From Ancylostoma caninum (Eukaryota; Nematoda; Chromadorea; Rhabditida; Ancylostomatidae): 64,000 bases of DNA. How positions within the stretch are numbered: position 1 is the stretch's first letter; every line of letters begins with the position of its first letter. Shown one piece after another: positions 1 to 12,800 of this stretch. The notes under the pieces are model-generated. The model saw only the letters and a list, made by a program, of their open reading frames with translations. It was not told the origin of the DNA and did no database searches. A program made the position numbers and the translations under genes. Where the stretch lies: contig JBAJFG010000080.1 in assembly GCA_037903475.1 (NCBI GenBank), positions 62,001 to 126,000 on the forward strand, read 5' to 3'.

Positions 1-839
1 TCGAAGTGAATTTTTGAGTTAATCAGACCCAGTTCTTGCGATCTAGTCGGAACGGCTTAGGCGAAAAAGGTTATGGTGACTAAACCGCGTCGTTGGAAGT
101 ATGCCCAATGCCTTAGACATTCGCCAGAATAATGAATCGACTTGTTCCAAGCTTTGGCGGAGATCTATGCTAAGATTCGTGGACGCATAACCAAGCGAAA
201 CCAGGTTACTAAACCAATTTTCACGTCATGCGTCTCTTAACATTGTGTAGCCTATAAGATGACCGATAGCGTGGTTGGATTGTTTGGTTAAATATTCTCG
301 AATCCCGGCCATGGGGAGTTGTAGGGTAAGGGAGGGTAACGGAGTACTTCAATCGTCAACAGCGTCGATTCTTGCTGAGTGAGTTTTGAAGTATAAGATC
401 CAGTGTTATTCTGGCGCAGGAGTAGCTCCCACTGTTTAGTACTGCCGGCCACATTTGCTATAACTTTTCATATGTCAGTTCTAAGTCACAACAGTAACAG
501 CACTTTTACTGCACTGCTATCGTATTAACATAACCTTCCTAGAGTGAAGATATGAGTTAGGAAAACCCGAAGGTGACTGAATCTTATCTGGCTATCCATA
601 TCCACGCTTGTAATCGTACAAACACTTCAGCTGTAGTTATCACCTGACTTATAATCGGTTTTTTTTTTTTGAGCGAACAAGAAAGTTAGTAGAGACGTCT
701 AGGAGAGTGGAACGCTGGTTATCAGTCAGATCTTGGTGGATCCATATTTTCAATATTTGAAGTAGGGCAGCGGCAAAAAAAGCACAAGCGCTTTCTGTAC
801 TCCCGCTTTGTTCTGAGCAGTAAATGTGCGTTCTTTTAG
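1..839. other. Upstream intron of the PP2C gene; no exon found
   Basis: This stretch ends at the acceptor TTCTTTTAG (about 831-839) that opens the first visible PP2C exon. I looked for the conserved N-terminal PP2C segment, which should contain an ME-D-AH type motif and a DGHGG motif, and did not find it on the plus strand. It is therefore most likely intron, with the missing 5' exons left of the window. A 107-codon open frame at 649-972 on the minus strand is partly antisense to the exon and has no recognisable features. Confidence 0.6.
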
Positions 840-3800
840 CACAAGGAAATCTACCAGAAGCACTGCGGAAGGGTTTCCTGGCACTGGACGAGCAAATGAG
901 ATCAGATGATGAGATGAGAGATGACGTTTCTGGCGCCACCGCAGTTGTAGTATTGGTAAAGGACGACGTCATTCATTGTGGTACGTCACTTCATGTTCAT
1001 GTTTAATTCCTATACGTTTTTTATATCTAGAGATCACAAAAAATATCGAAAAGTAGCAAAAGTGTTCAGTCGCGAGGATGGTAATCTTCTTTTCAAATTT
1101 AAAGTTAGGGTTGGGTTTGCTATTTGCCAACATCCATTATTCGGACTGGTTGTTCCACCACATGATTTCACTATTTTCCATTTATTTCCTTTGCGATGTA
1201 ATTGAATATTACGCAAATTTTTGTGTTTTTGTTCGCAGAACAACGATTGTGGTTACTACCTGACGTTTTGCGACAGCTTTGTTGTGAACGAAAGTAAAAT
1301 TGGCATCAAGGTGGCATCACATCAAAAATTAATGAATTATTCCAGCAAATGTTGGCGACTCACGAGCTGTCGTTTCTGTATGCGGTGAAGCTAGACCATT
1401 GTCGTTTGACCACAAGCCGGCCAACGAGAAAGAAGTAAGTTTTCTGACTATTATCAGATTTCCACAAGTACTGTCACTGTTTATTTAGTGGCATTTCCGG
1501 CACTCCAAACGATTTTCTTCCTCCTTTTTCACTAATCTTTGCATAGCATTAGTAACATAGAAATGATGCTGAACTCCTAAGAGTTTTTTTTTCATCAACT
1601 CTTAAAATTTTCTATGACACTAGCGAATAAGTGGAATTTCACGTATTACGCTTCTCTTTCAGGCGAAAAGAATCCTTGCCGCTGGTGGCTGGGTGGAATT
1701 CAATCGCGTGAATGGTAATCTTGCCCTTTCTCGAGCGCTCGGTGATTTTGTATTCAAGCGAAATGAATCAATCCCACCGGAGGAACAAATTGTTACTGGT
1801 AAGTTGTCAGGTTGTATCGTTGACTAAGTTGAAGTGGCAACAGCCGTGATAGTTATTTGAAATCACTCCTGAATATTTTTTTAGTTTCCGGATAGAAATT
1901 TGATCAGTTTCTGATCTTGAATATCATTTCTTAGATCAGGATATAAAGTCGAATGGTTGAGTAGTTGAAAAGTTGGGAAAACAACTTAAGGTTGTGTATG
2001 GTCGTTTTTTCGTGTTTTAGACTAGAAGTGCATCCTAAATTCTTGGAGACACTTTTTTGCATCTTATTGTGTCTTTTTTTTCTGCACATTAATGCTAGAA
2101 TGAGGTGTACTTGAAGTCAGCTGACGAAAAATTTACCACAGATTTAATATCTCAACCATTCAACGCTACTAATCTTTCTACAAACAGAATACATGACTGC
2201 AAATTCCTTTATGAACTATCCTATACTACAAGCTACGCGGTTTTTGATTTCGCAACGTGTTTATCAGCTTGGTCTTTCCTGGTATCTTTTCACGTGGCTT
2301 GCGTATTGGCTCGATTAGTCGACGGGCGTTGATGCCAATAATTCCGTCAGTGAATAGGGGTTGAGTTTCTCGTTTAATGCGTTCGTATCTGCTGGAATGG
2401 TTGCTATAGTTAGAGTGAATGCAGGGTTTGATTGTGATTTTCAAAATCATAGTCTGACAGTAATCCTTAACTATTTTGGATTAGGTAATGGTATTCGTGG
2501 TAATGCTAGAGCGCAGAACCAGACTAGCAGCACCTGCTTTAGCTGATCCCTTGATATCCGGCCGTTAATCGAATTTAGCCTAGCTGTAGGCTATGCGACC
2601 TCGGGAGAAGAGTATAGACCTCAGAACTAATAAAAAAAAAACAGTTCTGTAAAACACCCGTAGTTCTTTGCGAACGCTAACTTCTCATCTTTCCTGACGT
2701 AGCTGTGCCCATGATATCGGAAGAAAAGCGGCGGGATCTAGGTACATGGAATCCATACTTGTCAGTATTTCAAATGCTCCTGAATGTATGTCGCTATGGA
2801 GTGGAAAACTGACACTTTCAATAATCTCAGTGATAAGGGCTTGTTCTGTTAATAAGAGGACTTTGATGTCGCTTTTTTGCAGTCATAAAAAGTTGTTAGC
2901 AGACACCTTTATGTCATTTTTTTGGAATTGTTCCAATCGTAAAGCTTTTTTTCGGTTTTTCATTTGAAAAATGTCATGTATCACTTCCACTTTATATTGA
3001 CTTAGTTGACGTGGTAGCTGCGATAGCTAAAATTGAAGAAACTGCTTGTTGCGTGCATACTCTAATCCCACTCCATCACGTTTAAAATCCTTTGCTTCGA
3101 GAAAAGGAGCTCTGCTGCACTACAGGGCCGAATAGTCTCTGGAATGGACCAGAAAAGGTGTATCATCGACTCTCGATGATCGCAGGGGCGTGGTCAGTGC
3201 ATAATTACCTTGAATCCTCACTCGTCTACCTAGCACCCACGGTGCGTGGCTGTTGCAGCAATAAAAGCTTGTGTACTACTCTCTCTGTCCACTGTATTCA
3301 ATACCACTGAACCACCCAGAGGGTCTGCTCAAAAAGGGAAACAACCCTTAGTCTCTAGCACCCACTAATAAGGTGTACATGCTAAAAGTAACGAAGTGTA
3401 GCTAGTAAATTTACTGAAAGTTTTCGCTGTTTGTTCAACTAATTTGGTGCACATTAAATTACCTTCCGCTCGTTTGTTTATGAATCGTAACTTAATTCGA
3501 ATCAATCAGGTAACAGTTCTCAACAGCTTTTCGAGAAAGATTCATCTTTGAAAACGTAATTAATTACAAAAAGTAGGTCCGAAAATAATGCAAAAAAAAG
3601 GCTCGAAGGAATTTTTTCACGGGTATGTTCTTTTCTTCGTCTGATTCCATTCCGGAAACTTTTTTAACATCTTGATATACTGTGCTTATAGTGTCCTCTC
3701 GTTTAGCAGTGCTTTTTCTTTATTTATTGAATGAAATTTTTGGAAGTATTTTGTACATACGTACAATTGGGTCAATTGGCTGGAAATTCTTCAAGTTATG

Positions 3801-5207
3801 CTGAGTACATCGCTTTGGAAATTACGAATGCATTACCGAAACTGAGCTACTAATGGATCGCTTTCAGCCTATCCGGACGTCATTTCCGAAAACATCACCG
3901 ACGACCATGAGTTCATAGTTCTAGCATGTGATGGTATCTGGGATGTGTTAAGCAATCAGGAAGTGGTTGACTTCGTTCGTGAGAGGCTAGCCGAGCACAG
4001 GGATCCACAAACTGTAAGCGTTATTTCAACACTCCCTTTGACTTCATCAATGTTAATTTTTTTTCGTGAGTTCAGACCCAGCGTGGTTTTTTAACAGTCT
4101 GTTTTAGTCACTTGCGCAAGCATACTATAAACTTGCCGAATCGCTGTGCCGTGCATTGCTTTGTCGTTTCTTAAAAAAAAGCCCACAAAAATTTTGTATG
4201 GTGGGTAATGATATGGACCTAAATTCAGGAATAAATTATCTTGAATTTTGGGGTTCGGTCCGATCCATAGCCGAGGAATATGCGATCCGCCATCTCTCCT
4301 TGCTGCACATTCAGAGCGTCAATGCCATTCTTGCCGTCCTGCAAAAGATTGGCATTACTAAGATGATGCCCTGCGCAGGGCTTGAGAGGTCCCTGCAATT
4401 TTTTCAGCACGCAAGAGCTGACAGCTGACAGTAATTAAGTCTTATGCGGTACTTAGGACCGAATGAGAACCGAGTTCTTCAACCAACATTAGGGTAACTA
4501 CCTGAAAATTGAAATAAGAGAGCCCTACAACCCTTTTGTCTTTTCTGTGTACCTGTGTTGCTTACTATTTCTTATCCAAAGAGATTTCCGATTCCGGTGA
4601 GACCGAATTTTCGAATTCAGACATGTTTTGTACGCTATTCAGCTTTAACCGAAAAACTAATTCTATTAGAGTTGTAAAGAATGATTATACCTCACAGAAG
4701 CGTAAGGGCTGACTGAGGATTCTTTCAAAGATTGCAAAACCACTTTTTTTTCAGATTTGTGAGGAGTTGCTAACGCGATGTCTGGCACCAGATGCGCAAA
4801 TGGGTGGCGTAGGATGTGATAATATGACTGTAAGTTCATTTTTCGTCAAACAGTAAAAACATACCATTATCTCATACGCTTTCAGGTAGTTATTGTTGGT
4901 TTACTGCAGAAGCAAAGTTTTGAACATCTGGTTAGCAAATGTGCTCGACCATCTCGTGCTGATCAGAAAAAAGTGAGTGGATCCAGTGTTTATGGGGTGA
5001 TTTACGGATTTGTTGACTTTGTTTTTTTTTATTACGTTAATGTTTTTGTTTCTATTTCTAAAACTTTATTTACAACTTGTTTGATTCTATTCTTAGGAAG
5101 AAGTGACTAGCGATGAAGATACACGGCAGCCCGTAGAGAAGGAAAAAACGCCAGCAAGTGAGCTTGAAGAAGAAGAGGAAGCCCCTCCTGCGGAGTTCAC
5201 TGCTTGA
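840..5207 (+). CDS. ppm-2: PP2C-family Ser/Thr protein phosphatase, 5' partial
   Basis: Metal-dependent PPM/PP2C phosphatase that removes phosphate from Ser/Thr of cytosolic or nuclear proteins. Exons that join in phase: 840-980, 1346-1434, 1663-1798, 3868-4013, 4755-4829, 4886-4972, 5097-5207 (TGA at 5205). They give about 260 residues, against about 356 that I recall for the C. elegans protein, so roughly the first 95 are missing. Visible PP2C motifs in order: [39 protein letters not shown], the metal-binding [18 protein letters not shown], and [16 protein letters not shown], which holds the last metal-binding Asp. The tail after the fold is acidic (runs of Glu ending EFTA). The match to C. 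elegans T23F11.1 (ppm-2) is from memory, not a search. The intron 1799-3867 is about 2.1 kb. No frameshift or stop is seen. Confidence 0.9.
1799..3867. other. Large PP2C intron, unassigned sequence
   Basis: A 2.07 kb intron between phase-1 exons of the PP2C gene. Short open frames (for example 2105-2332 and 3092-3310) have no protein family signature and sit in AT-rich intronic sequence. The stretch 3090-3330 is more GC-rich and could be a dispersed element, but I could not find its ends or a second copy. Confidence 0.5.
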
Positions 5208-6997
5208 GTTATATTCGTTGGTCAGTTATTTCTTGTTTTTTTTCCATACCGAAGCCATTCATTTATTAATACTTATTAATATTTTAAGTTTGAAATTTGA
5301 AAAGGGAGAGCGTTCAGTATGTCTCCGGCGTTGATACAGTCTTGGGAAATTTTCTTTTTTATCCCTTGTTTAGATAATTTAAGCTTTATAGCTTTATTTA
5401 TAGATAATTTAAGCTCAGCCGCACGATCACTTCACAGGCATCGGGAAGTCGGTATGCCATTTATCGGAGGCGTGTATTCCACGTACTCCCACATCATTTC
5501 TGAGACCCTTTCTAACATGTTAAGCAGTTAAATAGCACTGCGACTAACAAGCTTGAACATGCACGACTTGCCAAAGCCCCCCCCCCCCTAGCCCCCCCCC
5601 TAATCTCTTAATGCCCCAATACCGACCCATTTCTGAACCGCCTCTACTGCTAATTTACTGTTATTTAGAATTTGTGAGTTCGAAAAAAAAGGACCAGGGA
5701 TTATTCTAGATGCTATGAGATGGGGTCCTCATGTGAAATGGCTTGCACAGGGTGGGTCATAAGTTTTTGCCTAACGTTCTGAAATATTGCCCCATCTTGA
5801 TTTGCTAATTTCCACAGTGGGTTTTTTTCTATCGAACAGAGAAGGTGATGGAGGTGATTTTTTTTTCATCAAAGTAGATCCTCGTCCTTCATTCTGGAGT
5901 AGCTGTCCTTTACACATTTTAAAAAATGTGGGACTGCATGACGTTTTTGTTTTAAAACTCCATAAAATCTTCGAGAAGAGCCCTCTTGCCCAGAATTACA
6001 AGAAGTTCACGACCCATGTACTTTCATTTGATCAGCTTACCGAAAGTAAAGAATAAAGGACAAAGTGGTAGACGTTTATGAATCTCGCTGGCGGGATGCG
6101 AGAACCTCTACGAGACTCCGACTTCATTGGATGCGCATGCACCCTGTACAGTGTGACCTGCGGGGAAGGGCCCATCCGATGTACGAAGTCGGAGCTTCAT
6201 CCACCTACACTCCTTTTGTATCAATTTACCGACCCCGGAGGTATGAAAGGCTTGGGTGGCCTCGGGCGAGGACAAATTATCGATCGTGTGCGCGGGTTAG
6301 CGTTAGATGAGCTCAGCAACTATGTGAGAGACTATTGCTAGTCGCATAGCGCCTGTAACAATTCTTCCTTGCAGTGCTGGAAGTACTGCATGCTCCGCTC
6401 ATGAATCAAATATAGAATTTAGTGAGCTAAAGTTGGATTTGAATTCCTCTGCATGGAACTACATAGGTTTGAGATTTCGTAACCTGGAAAACAGATGCTG
6501 GTTTTGATAACAGCAATGGTGCTCTTCCTCAGTGAGATGGAAAACCAATATCATCCGCTTTTTTAATTGCGCAAGTCTTCTTATGACGCGGCTTCTTCAT
6601 CTGTCCGGTATTCACTTATCTTAGATAGGGGCGGTTTTGCAGTGCATATTAAGCTCACCATAAGTTTCGAAATGGGGAGCGGCTTATTGCAGGGGCAGCT
6701 AACTGCCACGCAGCACCGTTACAGTGAGTTCCGGGCAGCCACTGACCCTACGCATGGGTGGCTCAAATTGGGTCAGCTTCCTTTTAACTGTTTTGGGCGG
6801 CAGGCAGTGCGTCTCTTGCTACTGCGCCATGCGTGCCCCTTTACTGAAAATAAGGAAATGGAAATTGCGGCTACTCCGGCATTGTGGATACTTCAGTGAG
6901 TGCACTCGGCGGCGCTGGGAATCAGCCCTGAGAGTTCCCGTTACGAAATTTCCTGGAACTCCATAAAATTCCACGACACTTCGTAATTGCAGAATAC
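5208..6997. other. PP2C 3' flank and unassigned intergenic DNA
   Basis: The PP2C 3' UTR must start at 5208; I see no canonical AATAAA within the first 150 bases. Poly-C tracts occur at about 5575-5602. Two overlapping open frames at 6065-6341 cover a locally GC-rich patch, with no signal peptide, domain or splice evidence. It may be a dispersed repeat, but no second copy was found here. The rest, including 6567-6966, holds short open frames only. Confidence 0.4.
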
Positions 6998-7089
6998 TAT
7001 TCTCATTTTTTCCAACTGCATGAAATCGTGTTTGATAGTAATCTAGTACTACCAAACACGATTTGATGCTGTTGGAAAAAATAAGAATA
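6998..7089. repeat. Palindromic inverted repeat, arms about 43 nt
   Basis: The left arm 6998-7040 (contains TTTTTTCCAACTGCATGAAA) is the approximate reverse complement of 7047-7089 (contains ACACGATTTGATGCTGTTGG), separated by a few bases. This is seen directly. It could be a small foldback transposon or the core of one. No gene overlaps it. Confidence 0.75.
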
Positions 7090-8182
7090 GCTTGAAGAAG
7101 TAAGTCAGAAAATGTTGTACAATAATTTATGGCTCACCATACACATCCCATTCTCCATATTTTTCAAGTGTTAAAACAGCTAAGAACAGTTACTGCGGCT
7201 GTAAAATTGAATATGAAGTGTATTTGCAGGTTTTTTGTTTCCGTAACATGAATGTGGATCACTGTGATACGCGTTGCTCAAAGCTCCAGCTTTGCTGTTC
7301 TTATCGCCATGATTTTGTTTATCATAGATTATCCTTGCTGTTTTGTGTTTGACGATGTGTTTCCGTTGCAGACAACCGGTGCTTCGTACGCAGCACATTT
7401 CGTTGACTAGTTCTTGCGCTGGTTCTCTTTTATCCTCCACAATTTGTGGGCTCTCCGTCCGTTCATGATTAGCGACTATTCTATGTGCCCATATTTTTGA
7501 TAGGTGTTACTTTTTTTTCGTGTGGTGGCTGATTTGTTGTGGCCTGAACTTATTTGCCAACATTGTTTGCATCATGTCGCGTTGTTTCCCACGTCCTATA
7601 AGTTTCACTGTATATGGCCGGCCATCGTGACCATTTTACTTTACTCTCTTCATTACATGCTCCGTTTCTCGTGTCTCGCACTCCAACAGCTGCTGCCTTT
7701 GTCTCGTCTGCAGCGGGGAGCTGGCGACTTATTACCCTTTTGAGACTGACTGTGTGTGAATAATTTTCATCTCTTGTCTTAACGATTTCTCTTGTATCAA
7801 GTCGAAATATGTACGTGTGATTGTAATGATAACTCTATTGCCGAGAACTCTTTGATGACCTTCTTATTTGCTTGATACACTCGTATGTACTCACCTTTTA
7901 GAAATGGGTTCTAAGTGAAATATATGAGCAATGCGCTTTGCTTCATGTAAATTTGCTGTCCGAGAATATGTATGTTTGCTGGATGTACGAGCAGATAATT
8001 AGCTGATACACATAAATGTACAGGGAGCGCTACAAGTTCTGACAGAGCAACAAATGAGGTTAAGAGTGGCTTATAGCGGTAATCCTACAACCCACCGTAT
8101 TCAAAAGCAGCGGCCCATCTCATATTCGTGTTTGAGCCATTGAAACATTCAAAATCTTCTTGATGTGCTCATTCCGGCAGTG
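7090..8182. other. Unassigned intergenic DNA with coding-like open frames
   Basis: Open frames exist on both strands (minus 7180-7440; plus 7504-7743 with a longer open minus-strand frame opposite it). The minus-strand frame near 7530-7740 has a fairly protein-like composition, rich in Arg, Glu, Thr and Trp, but no motif lets me name it, and no splice pattern links it to 7180-7440. A degraded retroelement or spurious frames are equally possible. Confidence 0.3.
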
Positions 8183-8526
8183 TACTTGAAATGTCCCAAA
8201 ATGGCCCGTAAACCCGTTTTTTGGGGATGAGCATGTACCAGTTTGCTGCTGCAAATTTACGTGCAAACGCGTGTACCACCGTTGATCACATCGATCGGAC
8301 AGGCCAAGACGTGTTCACCCGACGTTGCTGCTGTGGGCGGGCAGCCAGCACAATTGGCGCGATATCCCGCCCTGCCTCAAGGGGAGGGTACTTCAGCCCC
8401 ATCAGAAATGGGGTTTTTGCCACCTCTGATTTCTGCTGTATATTGTTGGAATCATAGTGGCGAGGAGATGAAGAACCTGCTGCTATCATCGACAAGAAAA
8501 ACAACGTGGCCCCTGCCTTTAAGGTA
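8183..8526 (+). repeat. Dispersed repeat family A, copy 1
   Basis: This segment aligns by eye with 11593-11946 in the same order: a start like ACTTGAAATGTCCC, then GTTGATC with a GGACAGGCCAAGAC or GGACACGCCAAGAC block, CAGCCAGCACA, AAATGGGGTTTTTG, a CATAGTGGCGAGGAG or CATGGCGAGAAGG block, and the end CCCCTGCCTTTAAGGTA. The copies are diverged with indels. Open frames here (8221-8457, 8243-8527, minus 8286-8504) are repeat sequence, not genes. Confidence 0.75.
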
Positions 8527-9092
8527 AAGTTCCTGGTTCTTGCAAGATCATTATAATGGAAGCGAGGAGGCTTAGGTATTCTAACCTATTTTTTATAACG
8601 AAAAAATGAACGAGCAGCCGGGGTTCGGGATCTGTAACTGGCAAGGTAAAGACAGTGAAGAGGTAGGTGTCTTTCTCGTCGGCCAGTTTATCAACAAAAA
8701 TGCGCGACATCTTTAGAAAAAAAAAGACTTCTCACAAAGTTGTTGTTTTCTAGCCTAGTGTGATGACTCGAAGAAGAGTCGACCCGATCCTGCAGCAGAA
8801 GGGATTCCACAGCTGAAGGGAGCGAGGCCGCACCCAGACCTAGAGGAAGCCCTGAATTACTCAACAAGATTCTTTGCAAGCTTCCCAACCTTGTTCTTTG
8901 GGTCTATTTTCAATGAGGATCCGATAAAAAAAAACAATAGACGTTTTCAGGAGATGATTATTTCCCACGTGGTGACTTGCATGTAGCGATAGGTTTCTTC
9001 AGAAGTGAAAGTATGCTTATCTAATATCCTTCTGTGATATACAGCCATCCTACTACTTTTCAGTGGAAAGTGATCTCTCTGCTGATCAGACC
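8527..9092. other. Unassigned intergenic DNA
   Basis: Short open frames only (minus 8519-8710, 8691-8888), with no recognised domain or splice evidence. I see nothing else to report here. Confidence 0.5.
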
Positions 9093-9100
9093 TTTTGGAT

Positions 9101-9208
9101 CAGGGATTAGCGGACACGAGATTTTCCATGACCCGGATAACTGACAGACCAAAACCTACGGATAACGGCAAAACGGATAACCGGATACGGACAATCCGCT
9201 CATCCCTG
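9101..9208. mobile_element. Short hAT-like MITE, imperfect 8-bp flanks
   Basis: The ends are inverted: CAGGGATTAGCGGA at 9101 and TCCGCTCATCCCTG ending at 9208. The 8 bases to the left (TTTTGGAT) and right (ATTTGGAC) agree in the core TTTGGA, consistent with an eroded 8-bp target duplication as made by hAT transposases. The interior is a GGATAACGG-type simple repeat. It has no coding capacity. Related GGATAAC/GTTATCC sequence recurs near 29210-29240 and 29740-29810. Confidence 0.65.
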
Positions 9209-9679
9209 ATTTGGACGCGGCCCATAAAAGCGAGGCCAGACACACCAGAATGGATTTATCCTATAGAACACGTCTTATTGGTTGTTACTAAGAAAAAAGG
9301 TTAAGAACAACACGTTCAGTATTCCCTACATGGAATTGAAGCTCTACCGTTCTTCCAAGTTTTATGGACGAATTCCTTCGTCTTGAACTTCTGAAAAACG
9401 TTAAAAAAACACGATAATATTACACTTAACAATTTACAAAGACTATTAAAACTTTCAGTAAAACATCGCGACTCTTCGATAATATTTTCTATCACAGTCA
9501 TCAACGAGTAATCCTCGATATTGGAGTAAGCCGACTATCGCGCTACAGACATTTCCAGTTAAGGAGCGAACTTATTAGTGTAGGTTACTTGAATCCCAGA
9601 AAACGGTGCTGCGTGGGTTTCTTCAACGAACAGCGGATTATGGTAGGTCATCTGAAACAAGCATCCGATTACATGACTT

Positions 9680-9827
9680 TCACAGCGTCCTAAAACTGGT
9701 CAGTACCGCAGTTGCATCGGTAGGTGCCTGCGCCTGTGCCTCTTCTGGAGATGAGCCATTGGACGACCGGTCATCGAACAGTGGATTGGTGAATTCTGTG
9801 CGTAGAACACTGGAACTGCGAGGACTC
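9680..9827 (-). CDS. Last exon of the LDLR-like gene, tail with NPLF motif
   Basis: The 49-codon exon enters in phase 2 after TTTCTTTACAG and ends in TGA at 9680-9682. It encodes [10 protein letters not shown] and then a Ser/Glu/Gln/Ala-rich end. FxNPxY is the classical LDLR-family internalisation signal read by PTB adaptors. Here the Tyr position is Phe (NPLF), which clathrin adaptors can still read in some receptors (family knowledge) but which cannot be phosphorylated. The other two frames stop early or give no motif, so the choice of frame is firm. Confidence 0.8.
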
Positions 9828-12800
9828 CTGTAAAGAAATTGTGTGGATTTGCATTGGGTAGCAGTGCTGTCATCATCAGTGTACATACCTGGCAGCGATT
9901 GTCGACGCGAGTCGAGTCTTCATGGAAGTAATGATGGGAGCTATGGTAGGCATCGTAGGAGGCGGTATATTCACTAGTCGTTGCTCGATCATAGCGAGAA
10001 CAGTCTTCGTGGTCTTGCTGAACATTCTGGTATCATACAAGTCAAAGTTCTTCCGTGTACCCAATAATCACGAAATATCTAAATTCTTATAGTGAGGAGC
10101 ATGAGAGACCAGGCTAGAATCAATGAGTAAGCTTCTTTGAACTAATGAGTAATTATATATCCGGTGTGATTTCAACATGTTACTCAAAAATGCTGAATTC
10201 CAGCCACCACATTTCGCTAAATAGCTGCTCTGGAAATATTTCTGGATTTGTTCATTTGTACAGTAAGTCAAAGCGAAGGTATGCTCATGATAAAATTCTA
10301 TAAACTCTGTGAAACCCGGTAAAAAATGAACAAAGAAACAAAATATGGGCGTGGTCTTTCAACAAAACCCGCGCAACTGGTAGCTTTCCCATGAAAATTT
10401 AGGAAAAGTTTAGAAATCATGGGCCAAAACCGCTTTAGGACAGTGAAATAACGAGAAATCATATGAGGAACCGTCATCATGGGACATCACATCATGATAC
10501 AGCTTATGTTCCTGGACACCAGACAACAAATAAGATCTGACGTTTTAGTATTTTCGAAGTGGAACGTGGCCCGATGGTTGTCACACATGGCTTTCCGACT
10601 AGAATCGAGCATGGTGGTGATAAAATACCGACACTTTTATGACCTCTCCGTTCTGCTTACCACAGCATAACCCCGTTGCTACCTACAACCTTCCGGCAAA
10701 AATGCGATTCTCGACTGCATACAAAATGCTCAACTTCCCCCCCCCCCTACAACGACACCCCCTCCCTCGATCTACCACTGATATCAATCTATCGCCACAC
10801 GCATTAATCTGAAGCCCATGTATACTGCGATAGGCGCCAGCCCACATCAAAAATGACTTCTAACCCTGTTAAGTGAACTTCTTCCAAGTTCTCTCGGGAG
10901 AGGGACTTAGTCGTCGTACCTATCCTATCTGAACCCTAGAGAGTTCTCAGTCTACCGCTTGTCGGGTTTTTAGATCGCCATGAGGTAGAATGCGGAACCT
11001 TTGGAAATCTTCATGGAGCGTTGTGGAATTGTGGGAGTAATCTGTCTTGTTCATTCCCATCCAAGTAAAATTCACAAAAAAAAACCACGTAGGAGTCACT
11101 TTTACGTAAGATAAAATTCATTGTTCGGAGAAATAAGCAGTACCCTATTGATGGCCGAGAAAGCACCAAAGTTGCATCCTGCTTATTGTGAAGTACTCCT
11201 CATAGGATATTGAGGGTATTCAACTTCACGTGATCCTTGTGTGTCACCTCAGCCAGTTATCAAGTGTGATCAGTACCTTATCATCTATCTGTCCACGTCA
11301 AGAGCGTGTTCTAGATCATTGTTCAGAAGGCTTCAAAAACCAGAAGGCTTCAAAAACCAAATCAGTTCATGGAAACGTATTAAAGGCACCAACACCCCTT
11401 GCAAATAAACAGTGAAGCTGCACCCATTTCCATCAACTACTTTCATCAAATCTGCGTGTGATGCAAACGCTTGGAGAACATTACTGCAATATTTTCCAGT
11501 ATCCATTAAGGTTGACTCATTAAAGGCAGGGGTCCAGCTCGTTCTCGTGGTTGAGCTAATGGCGGATTCTGCATCTCCTGTACATGATGATTCTAGCCGT
11601 ATACTTGAATTGTCCCGAAACGGTCTCTGAACCCGTTTTCCGGCATCGGGTCTGTAACAGTTTGCCAACCCGAGCTGACGTGTGAAGCCGTTGATCTTAT
11701 TGACTGGACACGCCAAGACTCGTTGGCCAACGCTGCAGCCGTGGCAGGCAGCCAGCACAGCGATCGAACTTTGGAGCGATCCACCTCCGGGCTCCAAATT
11801 TACAGCCAGTTCGACCCTTTCAAAAATGGGGTTTTTGTCGCTTTTGAGCCTGTTGATGTACATTACTGGGATCAACATGGCGAGAAGGTGAACAATATAT
11901 TAATACTTCCAACAGGTGGAATGAGGTGAGCCCCTGCCTTTAAGGTATCTCACCTGATTACGTCAACGTAGCGATAAGAAATCAGGAACGCAGCAACAAT
12001 GAATGCCAAGAAGATAATGGTGAACAGCACCGTAATCCAGATGGGTCTTGACGAGGAAGCCAGTAGAAGGGCCAGTTGTTTTTCAGGGTTTACGTGTTCG
12101 CAGCGGATGCCCTCATACGGGGAATCGCAACTGAAGAAGAAGTTGTGGTGTAAAGAAGCATTTACGAAAATAGGTGTACGAAATAGGTCTTCTCTACCTG
12201 CAGATAATCTTCGTCACCCGCCCGTGTTCATTCTTGATATCCTGGCACTGACCACCGTTCAGACAGCCATCGCCAGCTATGCAACGCTCCTTCATCCAGG
12301 CGACGCCGATATGCGAATGATCCTGCACGGAATCCAGACGAACACTGTGGCGTGGAATCAAGGCCAACCTACCTTTGGTACACCCTGCGGTATCAATTGA
12401 CCCCACGCATCCCGCACAATGGTCTCCTCAATCGGCGAGCAGTCGCCATCTTCTTGCTCTTTGTAGCCGTCAGGGCAGAGACATTTGGGTTGCATTTCGC
12501 CTTCAGCGTTCGGAATTGACACGCACATCCACTGACAGGCGCTAATAGCGCACGGATTTGACGAGGAGGTGGGCTTAACGTACGAATATTACAATGAAAT
12601 AACCAATATTTGACGTCGTTCAGAAATAACTGCAAAGTTTTGGATTCATGGACACCTGAAACATTGTGTGGTTAACGGCTAAACCATATGGTAAGGTAGT
12701 GAACGAATGTATTAGATGAGCCGACTCGTGATGGATGCTCAGTTCTGACACTTTCAACGATGATGTGGCCCTGAATCAAGCACTCTTTCTCTTAGGCAGC

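Noticed and set aside
6065..6341. Two overlapping plus frames of 81 and 87 codons
   Set aside because: No signal peptide, domain or splice evidence; base composition suggests a dispersed repeat.
11333..11878. 181-codon minus-strand open frame, the longest in the window
   Set aside because: It coincides with dispersed repeat family A (also at 8183-8526) and lies in an intron of the LDLR-like gene; no domain.
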